A stretch of DNA of 64,000 nt, from NCBI GenBank assembly GCA_030448245.1, contig JAUJNH010000008.1, positions 62,001-126,000 on the forward strand. Direction: 5' to 3'. This document shows, in pieces, positions 32,921 through 45,375 of this stretch (position 1 is its first letter; every line of letters begins with the position of its first letter). The notes under the pieces were generated by a model that was not told the DNA's origin, ran no database searches, and saw only the letters and a list, made by a program, of their open reading frames with translations. This DNA comes from Acidimicrobiales bacterium. Its GTDB lineage: Bacteria > Actinomycetota > Acidimicrobiia > Acidimicrobiales > JAUJNH01. Both the position numbers and the translations under genes were made by a program.

Positions 32921-33304
32921 TCAGCCCCTCTTCTTCGCGGTGGTCTTCTTGGCCGGTGCGGCCTTCTTGGCGGCCGACTTGTTGGCCGGTGCGGTCTTGG
33001 ATCCTGCTGCCTTCTTGGCGGCCGACTTCTTGGCGTTGAGCGCCGTCTTGAAGCCCTGCGCCGGAGCGAACTTGACGCTCTTCGATGCCGCGATCTTGAT
33101 GGAGGCCCCCGTCTGGGGGTTGCGACCCGTTCGAGCGGCGTTGGCCTTGGGTGAGAACTTCCCAAAGCCGAAGACCGACACCTCCTCGCCCTTCTTGACG
33201 GTGTCGACGATGCCGCTGAGGACGGCTTCCACCGCCGCCTCAGCTTCCTTCTTGCCGGTTCCCGTGGACGACGCCACGTGATCGACCAGGTCTGCCTTGT
33301 TCAC
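32921..33304 (-). CDS. hup: HU-family DNA-binding protein with H1-like tail
   Basis: A 127-residue HU. The HU fold is at residues 1-92: MNKADLVDHVASSTGTGKKE, AVLSGIVDTVKKGEEVSVFG, FGKFSPKANAARTGRNPQTG (the DNA-contacting arm with the RNPQTG motif) and SIKIAASKSVKFAPAQGFK. The 35-residue tail (SAAKKAAGSKTAPANKSAAK and AKKTTAKKRG) is the Lys/Ala-rich extension of actinobacterial HupB. Start is GTG 33304 behind AGGAGG. Non-specific dsDNA bending and nucleoid compaction are expected. Confidence 0.92.
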   Translation of the reverse strand: MNKADLVDHVASSTGTGKKEAEAAVEAVLSGIVDTVKKGEEVSVFGFGKFSPKANAARTGRNPQTGASIKIAASKSVKFAPAQGFKTALNAKKSAAKKAAGSKTAPANKSAAKKAAPAKKTTAKKRG

Positions 33305-33439
33305 GCCACCTCCTGGTGGTTGGGGAAGTTCCTAGCAATGAAAGGGGTTCTGGCCCTCCAGGTCAAGCATCCTCCAGCGGATCCGCGGGATTTTTGGCTT
33401 CCTGGCCATCGAAACCCAGGATCTGCAAGGGTTCGGGCC

Positions 33440-33670
33440 GTGCAACCGCTGCCTGACGGGTCGTACGAGGCGATGGTCGTCGAGGTCTCGCCGCCCGCCG
33501 AAGGACGGGGCGCCCGCCTCGAGCTGGCGCTGCTGGACGGCGAGCACAAGGGCGACGTCGTGCACGTGCGGTCGCCGGGGCTGGACCCGGACGACCTCTC
33601 GCTGCTCGGCCGGGTTGCCCGAGTGACGGTCGTGGCCGGCGTCCCGGGGGTGCGCCTTGACCAGCGGTGA
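33440..33670 (+). CDS. Small conserved unknown protein upstream of ppk2
   Basis: From GTG 33440: VQPLPDGSYEAMVVEVSPPA, then RLELALLDGEHKGDVVHVRS and LSLLGRVARVTVVAGVPGVR. It is beta-rich and looks like a small OB- or SH3-like barrel of 76 residues. Upstream in-frame codons toward 33278 encode atypical sequence and are rejected. Its 3' end overlaps the ppk2 start by 14 bp, so the genes are coupled. No function assigned. Confidence 0.5.
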   Translation: MQPLPDGSYEAMVVEVSPPAEGRGARLELALLDGEHKGDVVHVRSPGLDPDDLSLLGRVARVTVVAGVPGVRLDQR

Positions 33671-34484
33671 GCGGCCGGCCGCGACGGGCCGGCTCACGTC
33701 ACTGGACCTGTCCGTGCGGCTGTCGAGGGAGGAGGAGGCCCGGCGGCTGGAGGCGGCGTCGCGCCGCCTGCTGCAGCTGCGGCTGGTCCTCGGCGGCCAC
33801 CTGGCGGCCGACGGGACGCTCGAGGGCGAGCGCCGCCTGGGACCGCCGCTGTGCATCGTGTTCGAGGGGTGGGACGCCTCGGGCAAGGGCGGCGTCATCC
33901 GCCGGCTGGTGACGCCGCTCGACCCCCGTCACGTGTCGGTCGCGCAGTTCGCCGCGCCCACGCCCCGCGAGAAGCGCCACCACTTCCTCTGGCGCTTCTG
34001 GCCGGTGCTGCCGGGGTGGGGCGGGATGACCGTGCTCGACCGCAGCTGGTACGGGCGGGTGCTGGTGGAGCGGGTCGAGGGCTTCGCCACCGATGAGCAG
34101 TGGGGCCGGGCCTACCAGGAGATCGTCGAGTTCGAGCACACCCTCGTGGCCGAGGGGACCATCCTGCTGAAGTTCTGGCTCGAGATCTCCGACGCCGAGC
34201 AGCTGGCCCGCTTCGAGCGGCGAGCGGGCGACCCCCTGAAGGCGTGGAAGCTGGGTGACGAGGACTGGCGCAACCGCGGGAAGCGGGCCGACTACGAGGC
34301 CGCCATCGAGGAGATGGTGGCGCGCACCGACCATCTCGCGGCACCGTGGCTGCTGATCCCGGCCGAGTCGAAGCGCTACGGCCGGGTGGCCGTGGTCGAG
34401 CGCACCGTGGCCGCCGTCGAGGACGGCCTGCGGGCCCGGGGCTTCGGAGAGGTCTCTCCGCTCCGACGGCCGGCGGGCGGATAG
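33657..34484 (+). CDS. ppk2: Polyphosphate kinase 2 family protein
   Basis: PPK2 enzymes transfer phosphate between polyphosphate and nucleotides. The 275-residue protein has a Walker A in CIVFEGWDASGKGGVIRRLV, the lid region PTPREKRHHFLWRFWPVLPG and a Walker B-like segment GGMTVLDRSWYGRVLVERVE, then EFEHTLVAEGTILLKFWLEI. These are the diagnostic PPK2 blocks. TTG 33657, inside the previous gene's end, is the start that keeps the full N-terminus; an internal GTG near 33712 is the alternative. Class I, II or III (ADP or AMP kinase) cannot be resolved by eye. Confidence 0.88.
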   Translation: MTSGERPAATGRLTSLDLSVRLSREEEARRLEAASRRLLQLRLVLGGHLAADGTLEGERRLGPPLCIVFEGWDASGKGGVIRRLVTPLDPRHVSVAQFAAPTPREKRHHFLWRFWPVLPGWGGMTVLDRSWYGRVLVERVEGFATDEQWGRAYQEIVEFEHTLVAEGTILLKFWLEISDAEQLARFERRAGDPLKAWKLGDEDWRNRGKRADYEAAIEEMVARTDHLAAPWLLIPAESKRYGRVAVVERTVAAVEDGLRARGFGEVSPLRRPAGG

Positions 34485-34527
34485 CGGGGCGGCGCCGAGG
34501 GCGACGGGCGCCCGGCGCCCCGGTGAC

Positions 34528-36419
<1,892 letters not shown>

Positions 36420-36518
36420 CCTGAGGTCTCCCGCCAGGGCTGCGGCCGGATGGTGGCGCTTCGTTCCTAGCTGGGCGTGTTGACCGCGCCGTGGGTTGGG
36501 TGAGTTCCGATCCGGGGA

Positions 36519-36566
36519 TATCCTGCTTCCGTGGCCCCTCTCCTGCTCTCCCAGATCCGAACCTAG
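36519..36566 (+). other. Leaderless 11-codon mini-ORF abutting the PBP start
   Basis: TATCCT at 36519-36524 is exactly six bases before GTG 36531. That GTG opens VAPLLLSQIRT and a TAG stop at 36564-36566, immediately followed in the same frame by GTG 36567 of the PBP gene. It is a leader peptide, a point nonsense mutation or a base error in an N-terminally longer PBP. Confidence 0.45.
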
Positions 36567-38738
36567 GTGGAAGCCATCCGGGCGCACCGGGTTCGGTCGG
36601 CGGCCGCGGCCATGGCCATCCTCCTGGTCCTGATCGCGGTGGTGCCGCCGCTGCGCAGCATCGCCACCTTGGCGGTGTCGAAGGTCATCCTCGTGGTGAC
36701 CACCCCGTTCGCCCCAAGCGTGAAGGGGCTGAACACCGCCCCGGAGAGCTCGAGGGTGGTGGCGGCCGACGGCTCGCCGCTCGGCACCTTCGAAGAGGGT
36801 GAGCGGCTCCCCGTCCGGGTGGCCGACCTCCCTCCCCACGTGACCGGCGCTGTCCTCGCCGCCGAGGACGACGACTTCTACAAGCACGACGGGGTCGACC
36901 CGTCCGCCATCGTCCGGGCCACGCTCAACATGGCCACCGGCAGCAAGCAGCAGGGTGGCTCGACCATCACCCAGCAGCTGGCCAAGCTGAACTACACCAG
37001 CGGAGAGCGCACCGTGTTCCGCAAGCTGCGCGAAGTGCTGTTCGCCACCCGCCTCGAACGGACCTACTCGAAGGACGAGCTGCTCGAGCGCTACCTCAAC
37101 CAGGTCTACTTGGGGGACGGCACCTACGGCATCGAGGCTGCGGCGCGGCGCACCTTCGGCGTGCCTGCGGCCAAGCTCACGCCCGACCAGGCCGCCGCCA
37201 TCGCCGTGCGCATCCGCAGCCCGCGCAACATCGACCCGAGGAAGAAGCCTGACGCCGTCCTGAGCCGGCGCAACACCGTGCTCGGGTCCATGGCCGATCT
37301 CGGCACCGTGCCGAAGGACCAGCTGGCCGGGCTGCAGGCCACGCCGCTCGCCCCCATCCCGCTGCCACCGTCGTCGGCCAAGCCCGAGCGCCTCGTGGTC
37401 GACCGAGCTCGGCAGGAGGCGCTGGAGCTCGACGTCCTCGGCGGCAACGAGGAGGACAGGCTGACCAAGCTCGAGGGTGGCGGGCTCATCATCGAGACAG
37501 CGCTCGACCCGAAGGGCCAGAAGGCCGCCCGCGAGGCCGCCCAGGCCACCCTCCCCCGCCCGGAGGACGCCAGCGCCGCCATCGTCAGCGTCCAGCCGGG
37601 CGACGGTGCCATCAAGGTCCTGGTCGGCGACTCCAAGGGCGGCCAGTTCGACGTGGCCACCAACGGTCGGCGCCAGCCGGGTTCGTCGTTCAAGCCCTTC
37701 ACCTATGCGGCCGCCCTCGAGGACCGCATCCACCCCGGCACCACCTACGAGTCCAGCTCGCCCCAGAGCTTCACCTACCGGGGCAGCACCTTCCAGGTGC
37801 AGAACGCCGAGGGCGGAACCGGCGGCCCCATCACCTTCGACCAGGCGACGGTCGAGTCGGTGAACGTCGTCTACATGCAGGTGGCGCTCAAGGTCGGACC
37901 CGACAAGGTGAAGAAGGTGGCCGAGCGCCTGGGTGAGCCCAGCGACCTGCAGGCCGTCCCGTCTCTCGCGCTGGGCGGCGAAGGCAAGGGCGTCAGCCCG
38001 CTCGACCAGGCGGCCGCCTACGCCACCTTCGCCTCCGGCGGCACCTACGCCGAGCCCTACCTCGTGACCAGGATCAAAGACGCCACGGGCAAGGTGGTCT
38101 GGCAGCACGACAAGAAGACCCGCAAGGCGATGGACCAGAAGCTGGCCGGCAACCTCAACCGCGTGCTCCAGCAGGCCGTCAGCGACGGCACCGGCAAGGC
38201 GGCGGCCATCGGCCGACCGGTGGCCGGCAAGACCGGCACCACCAACGACAGCAAGGACATCTGGTTCGTCGGCTACACCCCGCAGCTGGCCACCGCGGTG
38301 TGGGTCGGGTACGTGGACGCGCCAAAGACCGTCACCGACGCCAAGGGCCGGCCCCAGTTCGGCGGCGGCCCGCCGGCCAGGATCTTCTCGGGCACCATGA
38401 AGGCGGCGCTGCAGGGCGTGAGGGACACGCCGCTGCAGGTCAACACCCCCGAGGACCTTGGGCTGAAGCTCCCGGGCGGTGCCCCCCTCCCGCCGCCGCC
38501 GCCGCCGCCGCCGGTGAACGGTGCCGCTCCGACGACGGTGCCCCCGCTGGCCCCCCTCGACACGACCCCCCTGCCCGTGCCCACGGTGGCCCCGGTGGCG
38601 CCGCAGCCACAGGGCCCGCTGCCGACCACCCCGACGACCCGGCCACCTCGCGCCGCCACGACAACGAGGCCTCCACCCTCGACGACGACGACGAGCGCTC
38701 CGCCGCCCCCCACCACCGCCCCGGCGACGGCGCCTTGA
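36567..38738 (+). CDS. Class A penicillin-binding protein (transglycosylase-transpeptidase)
   Basis: A 723-residue bifunctional PBP. One N-terminal membrane anchor ([20 protein letters not shown]) is followed by the GT51 glycosyltransferase: [20 protein letters not shown] with the catalytic Glu100, [40 protein letters not shown]. The transpeptidase motifs are SxxK in [15 protein letters not shown] (Ser near 374), [12 protein letters not shown] (SxN) and [18 protein letters not shown] (KTG near 554). The tail is Pro/Thr-rich. It acts outside the membrane in peptidoglycan synthesis. The immediately upstream amber codon and mini-ORF make the exact start uncertain. Confidence 0.93.
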   Translation: MEAIRAHRVRSAAAAMAILLVLIAVVPPLRSIATLAVSKVILVVTTPFAPSVKGLNTAPESSRVVAADGSPLGTFEEGERLPVRVADLPPHVTGAVLAAEDDDFYKHDGVDPSAIVRATLNMATGSKQQGGSTITQQLAKLNYTSGERTVFRKLREVLFATRLERTYSKDELLERYLNQVYLGDGTYGIEAAARRTFGVPAAKLTPDQAAAIAVRIRSPRNIDPRKKPDAVLSRRNTVLGSMADLGTVPKDQLAGLQATPLAPIPLPPSSAKPERLVVDRARQEALELDVLGGNEEDRLTKLEGGGLIIETALDPKGQKAAREAAQATLPRPEDASAAIVSVQPGDGAIKVLVGDSKGGQFDVATNGRRQPGSSFKPFTYAAALEDRIHPGTTYESSSPQSFTYRGSTFQVQNAEGGTGGPITFDQATVESVNVVYMQVALKVGPDKVKKVAERLGEPSDLQAVPSLALGGEGKGVSPLDQAAAYATFASGGTYAEPYLVTRIKDATGKVVWQHDKKTRKAMDQKLAGNLNRVLQQAVSDGTGKAAAIGRPVAGKTGTTNDSKDIWFVGYTPQLATAVWVGYVDAPKTVTDAKGRPQFGGGPPARIFSGTMKAALQGVRDTPLQVNTPEDLGLKLPGGAPLPPPPPPPPVNGAAPTTVPPLAPLDTTPLPVPTVAPVAPQPQGPLPTTPTTRPPRAATTTRPPPSTTTTSAPPPPTTAPATAP

Positions 38739-38750
38739 CCAAGGGGGTCG

Positions 38751-39248
38751 TCACCTGGCCGGCGTGACCACGAGGAGGCTGGCGGCGCCGAGGTCGATCT
38801 CGAGGCGGGCCAGTCCGCCTCTGACGTCCAGCCAGGCCTGAGCCGGGGGGCTGCCATCGAGGCGGAGGTGGCGGCCCTCCCACCGAGCCGGCCGTTCGAC
38901 CAGCGGGGCCAGCAGCCATGCCGGTTCAGCGGCCGGCACGTCGACGGTGGTGCCGAGGGCGTGGAGGCGGTCTCCTTCCTGCACCCCGCGCAGGCCGGCG
39001 GCCGCCACCTCGGTCCGGTCGCCGTCCACCCGGGCGCGAGCGATCTCGCTGCCCTCGGATGTCACGAGGGTGACCAGGAGCGGCGTGACCAGGGCGAGCT
39101 CGTGGGCCCGCCGAGCCGCCTGCACGGGGTCAACGGGGGGTCCATGCTGCGCCGGACCGTGCCGGCCCACAGGTCCGAGCGCAACGACCACAGCGACGGC
39201 CAGCACCACCATCACCACCACCAGCAGAGCGGTTCGCCGCACGGGCAC
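38751..39248 (-). CDS. Hypothetical membrane-anchored protein
   Basis: A 165-residue protein with an N-terminal anchor (ALLVVVMVVLAVAVVVALGP) and a soluble part: HELALVTPLLVTLVTSEGSE, VPAAEPAWLLAPLVERPARW and GSPPAQAWLDVRGGLARLEI. It looks like a small extracytoplasmic beta-sandwich of unknown function. It is convergent with the PBP gene and upstream on the minus strand of nothing obvious; a divergent link to Lon is not seen because Lon is on the same strand further upstream. Confidence 0.55.
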   Translation of the reverse strand: MPVRRTALLVVVMVVLAVAVVVALGPVGRHGPAQHGPPVDPVQAARRAHELALVTPLLVTLVTSEGSEIARARVDGDRTEVAAAGLRGVQEGDRLHALGTTVDVPAAEPAWLLAPLVERPARWEGRHLRLDGSPPAQAWLDVRGGLARLEIDLGAASLLVVTPAR

Positions 39249-39352
39249 CTCCGAGGACCATCGGGAGGGCAGGGGTGCCGAGCGGCCAATCGGGCCGGGC
39301 CCGCAAGACTACCCGGCCAAGCCGGGGACCCGGCCGACGGGAGCCCCGGCTC

Positions 39353-41800
<2,448 letters not shown>

Positions 41801-41892
41801 GAACGGCCCTCCTTCGAGCGGTAACGGTGTAACTACCGTCGACGGCGCCGCTATTCCGGCACCTCGCGAGGGCCAGCGGGCAGGATGGAGCC

Positions 41893-42884
41893 GTGAGCGA
41901 CCGGTGGCCTCCGCCTCCCCCTCCCCCCGGCGGGCCACCGCCGCCCGATGGGCCACCGAGCGGACCGCCGCCCCCGCCCGGGGCGCCACCGCCACCGGAC
42001 CCGCCTCCTCCGCCGGCGCCCCCGCCCCGGCGGGCCCCGCCGCCGCCCGGCGGCCCCCGCCGCCGCCCGGCGGGCCACCGCCGCCACCTCCCTGGAGCCC
42101 TCCCCCGTCGGGCCCGCCACCCCAGCCGCCGCCCCAGGCCCTGCCGACCGGATGGAGCCCGCCGCCGGGCGGCCCGATGCCGCCGGGCGGCCCGATGCCC
42201 CCACCCGGGGCCCCGTTCCCGCCCCCGGGGCAGGGGCCGCCGCCGGGCTGGGGCGGCCCGCCGCCTCCCCCTCGCAAGTCCAGGACCGGCCTGGTGGTCG
42301 GCCTCGTGCTGGGCGGGCTGGCCCTCCTGGCGCTCCTCGTCATCGGCGGGACGCTGCTGGCCGTCAACAGCGGCGAGGAGGACGCCGAACCCCCGAGCAC
42401 GACGGTGGACCCGCGCTCGTCGACCACGCGGGCGTCGACCGCCGGCACGGGCCCGACCACCTCGGTGGCCGGCACGGGGCCCCCCGCCTCGGTCACGGCC
42501 GACCAGGCGGAGAACTTCTTGAAGGAGCAGCAGGAGAAGGCCCTGCCCGACGTCCCCGTCTCCACGGTCACCTGCCCGTCCGAGCCCTACCGGGTGGGCC
42601 ACGTCATCCTCTGCCGGATGGTGCTCCAGGCGACGCCGGTGCTCTACCAGGTCACCATCACGGGCGTTGACGCCCTCGTGGTGAAGCCGGCCAGGCCGAT
42701 CATCGACACCGACAAGGCCGAGGTGCTGGTCGAGGACAACGAGGTCGGCAGCGTCGCCGACTGCGGCTCGCCCCGGATCCGTCAGGTCGAGATCGGCGCC
42801 ACCTTCTCGTGCAGGACGGCCACGAGCACCTGGGACTTCACGGTCCGCGACGAGTACGGCCAGGTCGCCGGCACACGCCGCTGA
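41893..42884 (+). CDS. Pro-rich membrane protein with DUF4333-like domain, one homopolymer frameshift
   Basis: GTG 41893 begins VSDRWPPPPPPPGGPPPPDG, a long Pro/Gly-rich cytoplasmic tract. At the C5 run 42054-42058 the frame is lost; one added C continues it as PPPGGPPPPPPWSPPPSGPP and then the membrane helix LVVGLVLGGLALLALLVIGG. After a Thr-rich linker comes a DUF4333-like domain: ASVTADQAENFLKEQQEKAL, PVSTVTCPSEPYRVGHVILC, VTITGVDALVVKP and DCGSPRIRQVEIGATFSCRT, with paired Cys that could form disulfides. It ends at 42884. Proteins of this design are actinobacterial envelope proteins of unknown role. Confidence 0.65.
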
Positions 42885-43241
42885 TCCTCCCGGCTGCTCT
42901 CAGTCGGCCGGTCACCCGGCACCTCTCGACGGAGCTCCGGCTCACCCCGGTCGGGCGCGTCGGCGAACTCCGGGTGGTAGACGGTCTCCGGTGCCGGCGG
43001 GGAGAGGCTCCGGGCGGCACAGAGGTGCGAGAGGGTCTGCTCCCAGCGGGCGCCGTCCATCGAACCGGGCGCAGCACCGTTGGAAGACGGAGGGAGCCAG
43101 CAGCCGCCAGCCCTCGCGGGCGTCGTCCTCGTCGGCCTCCGGGTACCGGCGCCGCAGGTACGGCAGGTGGTAGCCGGGCAGTCAGGTGGGGCAGTAGAAG
43201 CTCAGCCGGAGCCGCTGTCGAACCTTCCCGTCGGATCCCAT
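42885..43241 (-). pseudogene. Unknown small gene with in-frame TGA, broken or misread
   Basis: ATG 43241, preceded by GGGAG, begins MGSDGKVRQRLRLSFYCPT and then meets TGA at 43184-43182. The same frame continues as protein-like sequence LPGYHLPYLRRRYPEADEDD and AREGWRLLAPSVFQRCC. Near 43065 another frame takes over with MDGARWEQTLSHLCAARSLS and PETVYHPEFADAPDRGE, fading into the end of the neighbouring gene. Whether the TGA is a sense codon (Trp or Sec), an error or real decay is open. I recognise no family. Confidence 0.35.
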
Positions 43242-43383
43242 GAAGCTCCCGCCGTGCCGCACATCGGCTCGGGGTCGAATACTGCTGTGGCCCCCGAAGG
43301 GCGTCAAGCGTGCGCTGCATACCGAGCGACGCCCGCCCACAAGCGCTTCGGCTTGCGAAGCTTCGTGCCGTAGCGTTGCCGAG

Positions 43384-45375
43384 GTGGCAGGCGAGGCGGA
43401 TCGGCTGGGGTGGGGACGCCAGCTGCTGCGCTGGCTGGCCCCCCACCGGCTGAACGTCGGCATCGCCCTCGGCGCCGGGCTGCTGGGCACCGGGGTGGCG
43501 GGGCTGACGCCCCTGGTGCAGAAGGTGGTGGTCGACGACGTCACCCGCGGCACGGGCGACGCCATCGCGCCATGGCTCCTGCTGCTGGTGGTCGCCGGCG
43601 TGGCCCGCTTCGCCCTCGCCTACGTGCGCCGCTTCTTCGGCGGCCGGGTGGCGGCCGACGTGCAGTACGACCTGCGCACGGCCCTGTTCCGCCACGTGCA
43701 GCGCCTCGACGTGGCCAGCCACGACCAGCTCCAGACCGGTCAGCTCGTCGCCCGAGCCACGACGGACGTCAACGCGCTCCACCACCTGCTGAGCCTGCTG
43801 CCCCTGGTGTTCGGCAACGTGCTGCTGTTCGTCATAACCCTCGGGATCATGCTGCGGCTGTCCCCGCTGCTGACGCTGGTCGTCTTCGGCGTGGTGCCGC
43901 TCATGGCCCTGGCCACGGACCGGGTCCGCCGGACGATCTTCCCGGCCAGCTGGGATGCCAGCCAGCACGCCGGCGTGGTGGCTGGCATCGTCGAGGAGTC
44001 GGTCTCGGGGGTGCGGGTGGTGAAGGGCTTCGGCCAGGAGCGGCGCGAGCTGGCCCGCCTCAGCCAGGGTGCCGCCGACCTGCTGGCCAGCCGCACCCGC
44101 CTGGTCCGCCTGCAGGCCCGCTTCGGCCCCACGCTCCAGGTGATCCCGATCCTGGCCCAGGTGGCCGTGCTGGCCGTCGGCGGCTGGCTCGCCATCCGGG
44201 GCCGCATCACCCTCGGGACCTTCCTGGCCTTCAACGTGTACGTCACCTCGCTGGTCGGCCCGGTCCGCACCGCCTCGTTCCTGGTGGCGGCCAGCCAGCA
44301 GGTCAAGGCCAGCATCCAGCGCCTCACCGAGGTGCTCGACGCCAACCCGCAGGTGGCTGACCGGCCGGGCGCAGCGCTGCTGACCACCGCCGACGGCGCC
44401 CTCGAGCTCGACGACGTCACGTTCGGCTACACCCGGGACGAGGCCGTGCTCGACTCGTTCAGCCTCAGGGTGGAGCCGGGCGAGACCGTGGCGCTCGTGG
44501 GTACCAGCGGCTCCGGCAAGAGCACGGTGGCCCTGCTCCTGCCCCGCTTCTACGACGTGCACGCCGGGGCCGTCCGCATCGGCGGGACCGACGTGCGCGA
44601 CGTGACCCTCGAGTCGCTGCGGCGGCGGATCGGCGTGGTGTTCGAGGAGCCGTTCCTGTTCTCCGACACGATTCGGGCGAACATCGCCTACGGCCGCCCT
44701 GACGCCACCGACGACGAGGTCGAGGCGGCGGCCCGTGCGGCCGAGGCCCACGCGTTCGTCTCGGAGCTGCCCGACGGGTACGACAGCGTCGTCGGCGAGC
44801 AGGGCCTGACCCTGTCAGGCGGCCAGCGCCAGCGAGTGGCCCTGGCCCGGGCCCTCCTCACCGACCCCCAGGTGCTGATCCTCGACGACGCCATGTCGGC
44901 GATCGACAGCCGGGTCGAAGAGGAGATCCTGGCCACCCTCTCGCGGCTGCTGGCCGGCCGGACCACGGTGCTGGTCGCCCACCGACGCTCGACGCTCCGG
45001 TTGGCCGACCGGATCGCCGTCGTCGACGGGGGCCGGGTGGTGGCGATCGGGACGGCGGACGAGCTGGAGGCGACCAGTCCGCTCTACCGGGCGCTGCTGT
45101 CGGGGCCGGACGAGGACGTCGAGCACGCCGCCGACGTCGAGGAGGCAGACGTCGCCGCTGGCCGGGATGCCGCCCCCTGGGACGGCCGGCCGACGGCCAC
45201 CCTGTGGGCCCGCCGCGAGGTGTCGGCGGCCGAGGCCCTCGCCGCTGCGGGCCGCCTGCCGAAGCCGGACCCGACCGCCACCTCCCGCCCAGGAGGCCAT
45301 GGGCACGGCAGGGGCGGCGGCATGCGGGGACCGGCCACATCGGCGCCTCGATGGTGGCCACGCCCGAGCTGCTGA
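43384..45375 (+). CDS. ABC exporter subunit with degenerate Walker B (heterodimer partner 1)
   Basis: From GTG 43384 (seven bases after TAGCGT), 663 residues: a six-helix ABC transmembrane domain (LTPLVQKVVVDDVTRGTGDA, QLQTGQLVARATTDVNALHH, EESVSGVRVVKGFGQERREL) and a nucleotide-binding domain with Walker A ALVGTSGSGKSTVALLLPRF, signature LTLSGGQRQRVALARALL and Walker B VLILDDAMSAIDSRVEEE. The residue after the Walker B Asp is Asp, not the catalytic Glu, as in the degenerate half of heterodimeric exporters such as TM287/288. The tail after the NBD is His/Gly-rich. Substrate unknown, probably a lipid or drug. Confidence 0.88.
   Translation: MAGEADRLGWGRQLLRWLAPHRLNVGIALGAGLLGTGVAGLTPLVQKVVVDDVTRGTGDAIAPWLLLLVVAGVARFALAYVRRFFGGRVAADVQYDLRTALFRHVQRLDVASHDQLQTGQLVARATTDVNALHHLLSLLPLVFGNVLLFVITLGIMLRLSPLLTLVVFGVVPLMALATDRVRRTIFPASWDASQHAGVVAGIVEESVSGVRVVKGFGQERRELARLSQGAADLLASRTRLVRLQARFGPTLQVIPILAQVAVLAVGGWLAIRGRITLGTFLAFNVYVTSLVGPVRTASFLVAASQQVKASIQRLTEVLDANPQVADRPGAALLTTADGALELDDVTFGYTRDEAVLDSFSLRVEPGETVALVGTSGSGKSTVALLLPRFYDVHAGAVRIGGTDVRDVTLESLRRRIGVVFEEPFLFSDTIRANIAYGRPDATDDEVEAAARAAEAHAFVSELPDGYDSVVGEQGLTLSGGQRQRVALARALLTDPQVLILDDAMSAIDSRVEEEILATLSRLLAGRTTVLVAHRRSTLRLADRIAVVDGGRVVAIGTADELEATSPLYRALLSGPDEDVEHAADVEEADVAAGRDAAPWDGRPTATLWARREVSAAEALAAAGRLPKPDPTATSRPGGHGHGRGGGMRGPATSAPRWWPRPSC

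Noticed and set aside
38485..38520. Triplet repeat (CCG) as a regulatory microsatellite
   Set aside because: It lies inside the Pro-rich tail of the PBP and is ordinary for such tails.
39195..39240. His-rich plus-strand stretch (seven His codons)
   Set aside because: It is antisense to the Val-rich membrane anchor of the hypothetical protein at 38751-39248.
43120..43170. Hairpin after the in-frame TGA as a certain SECIS element
   Set aside because: GC-rich sequence forms such hairpins by chance, and a second frame change downstream makes the gene doubtful. Kept only as a low-confidence hypothesis.
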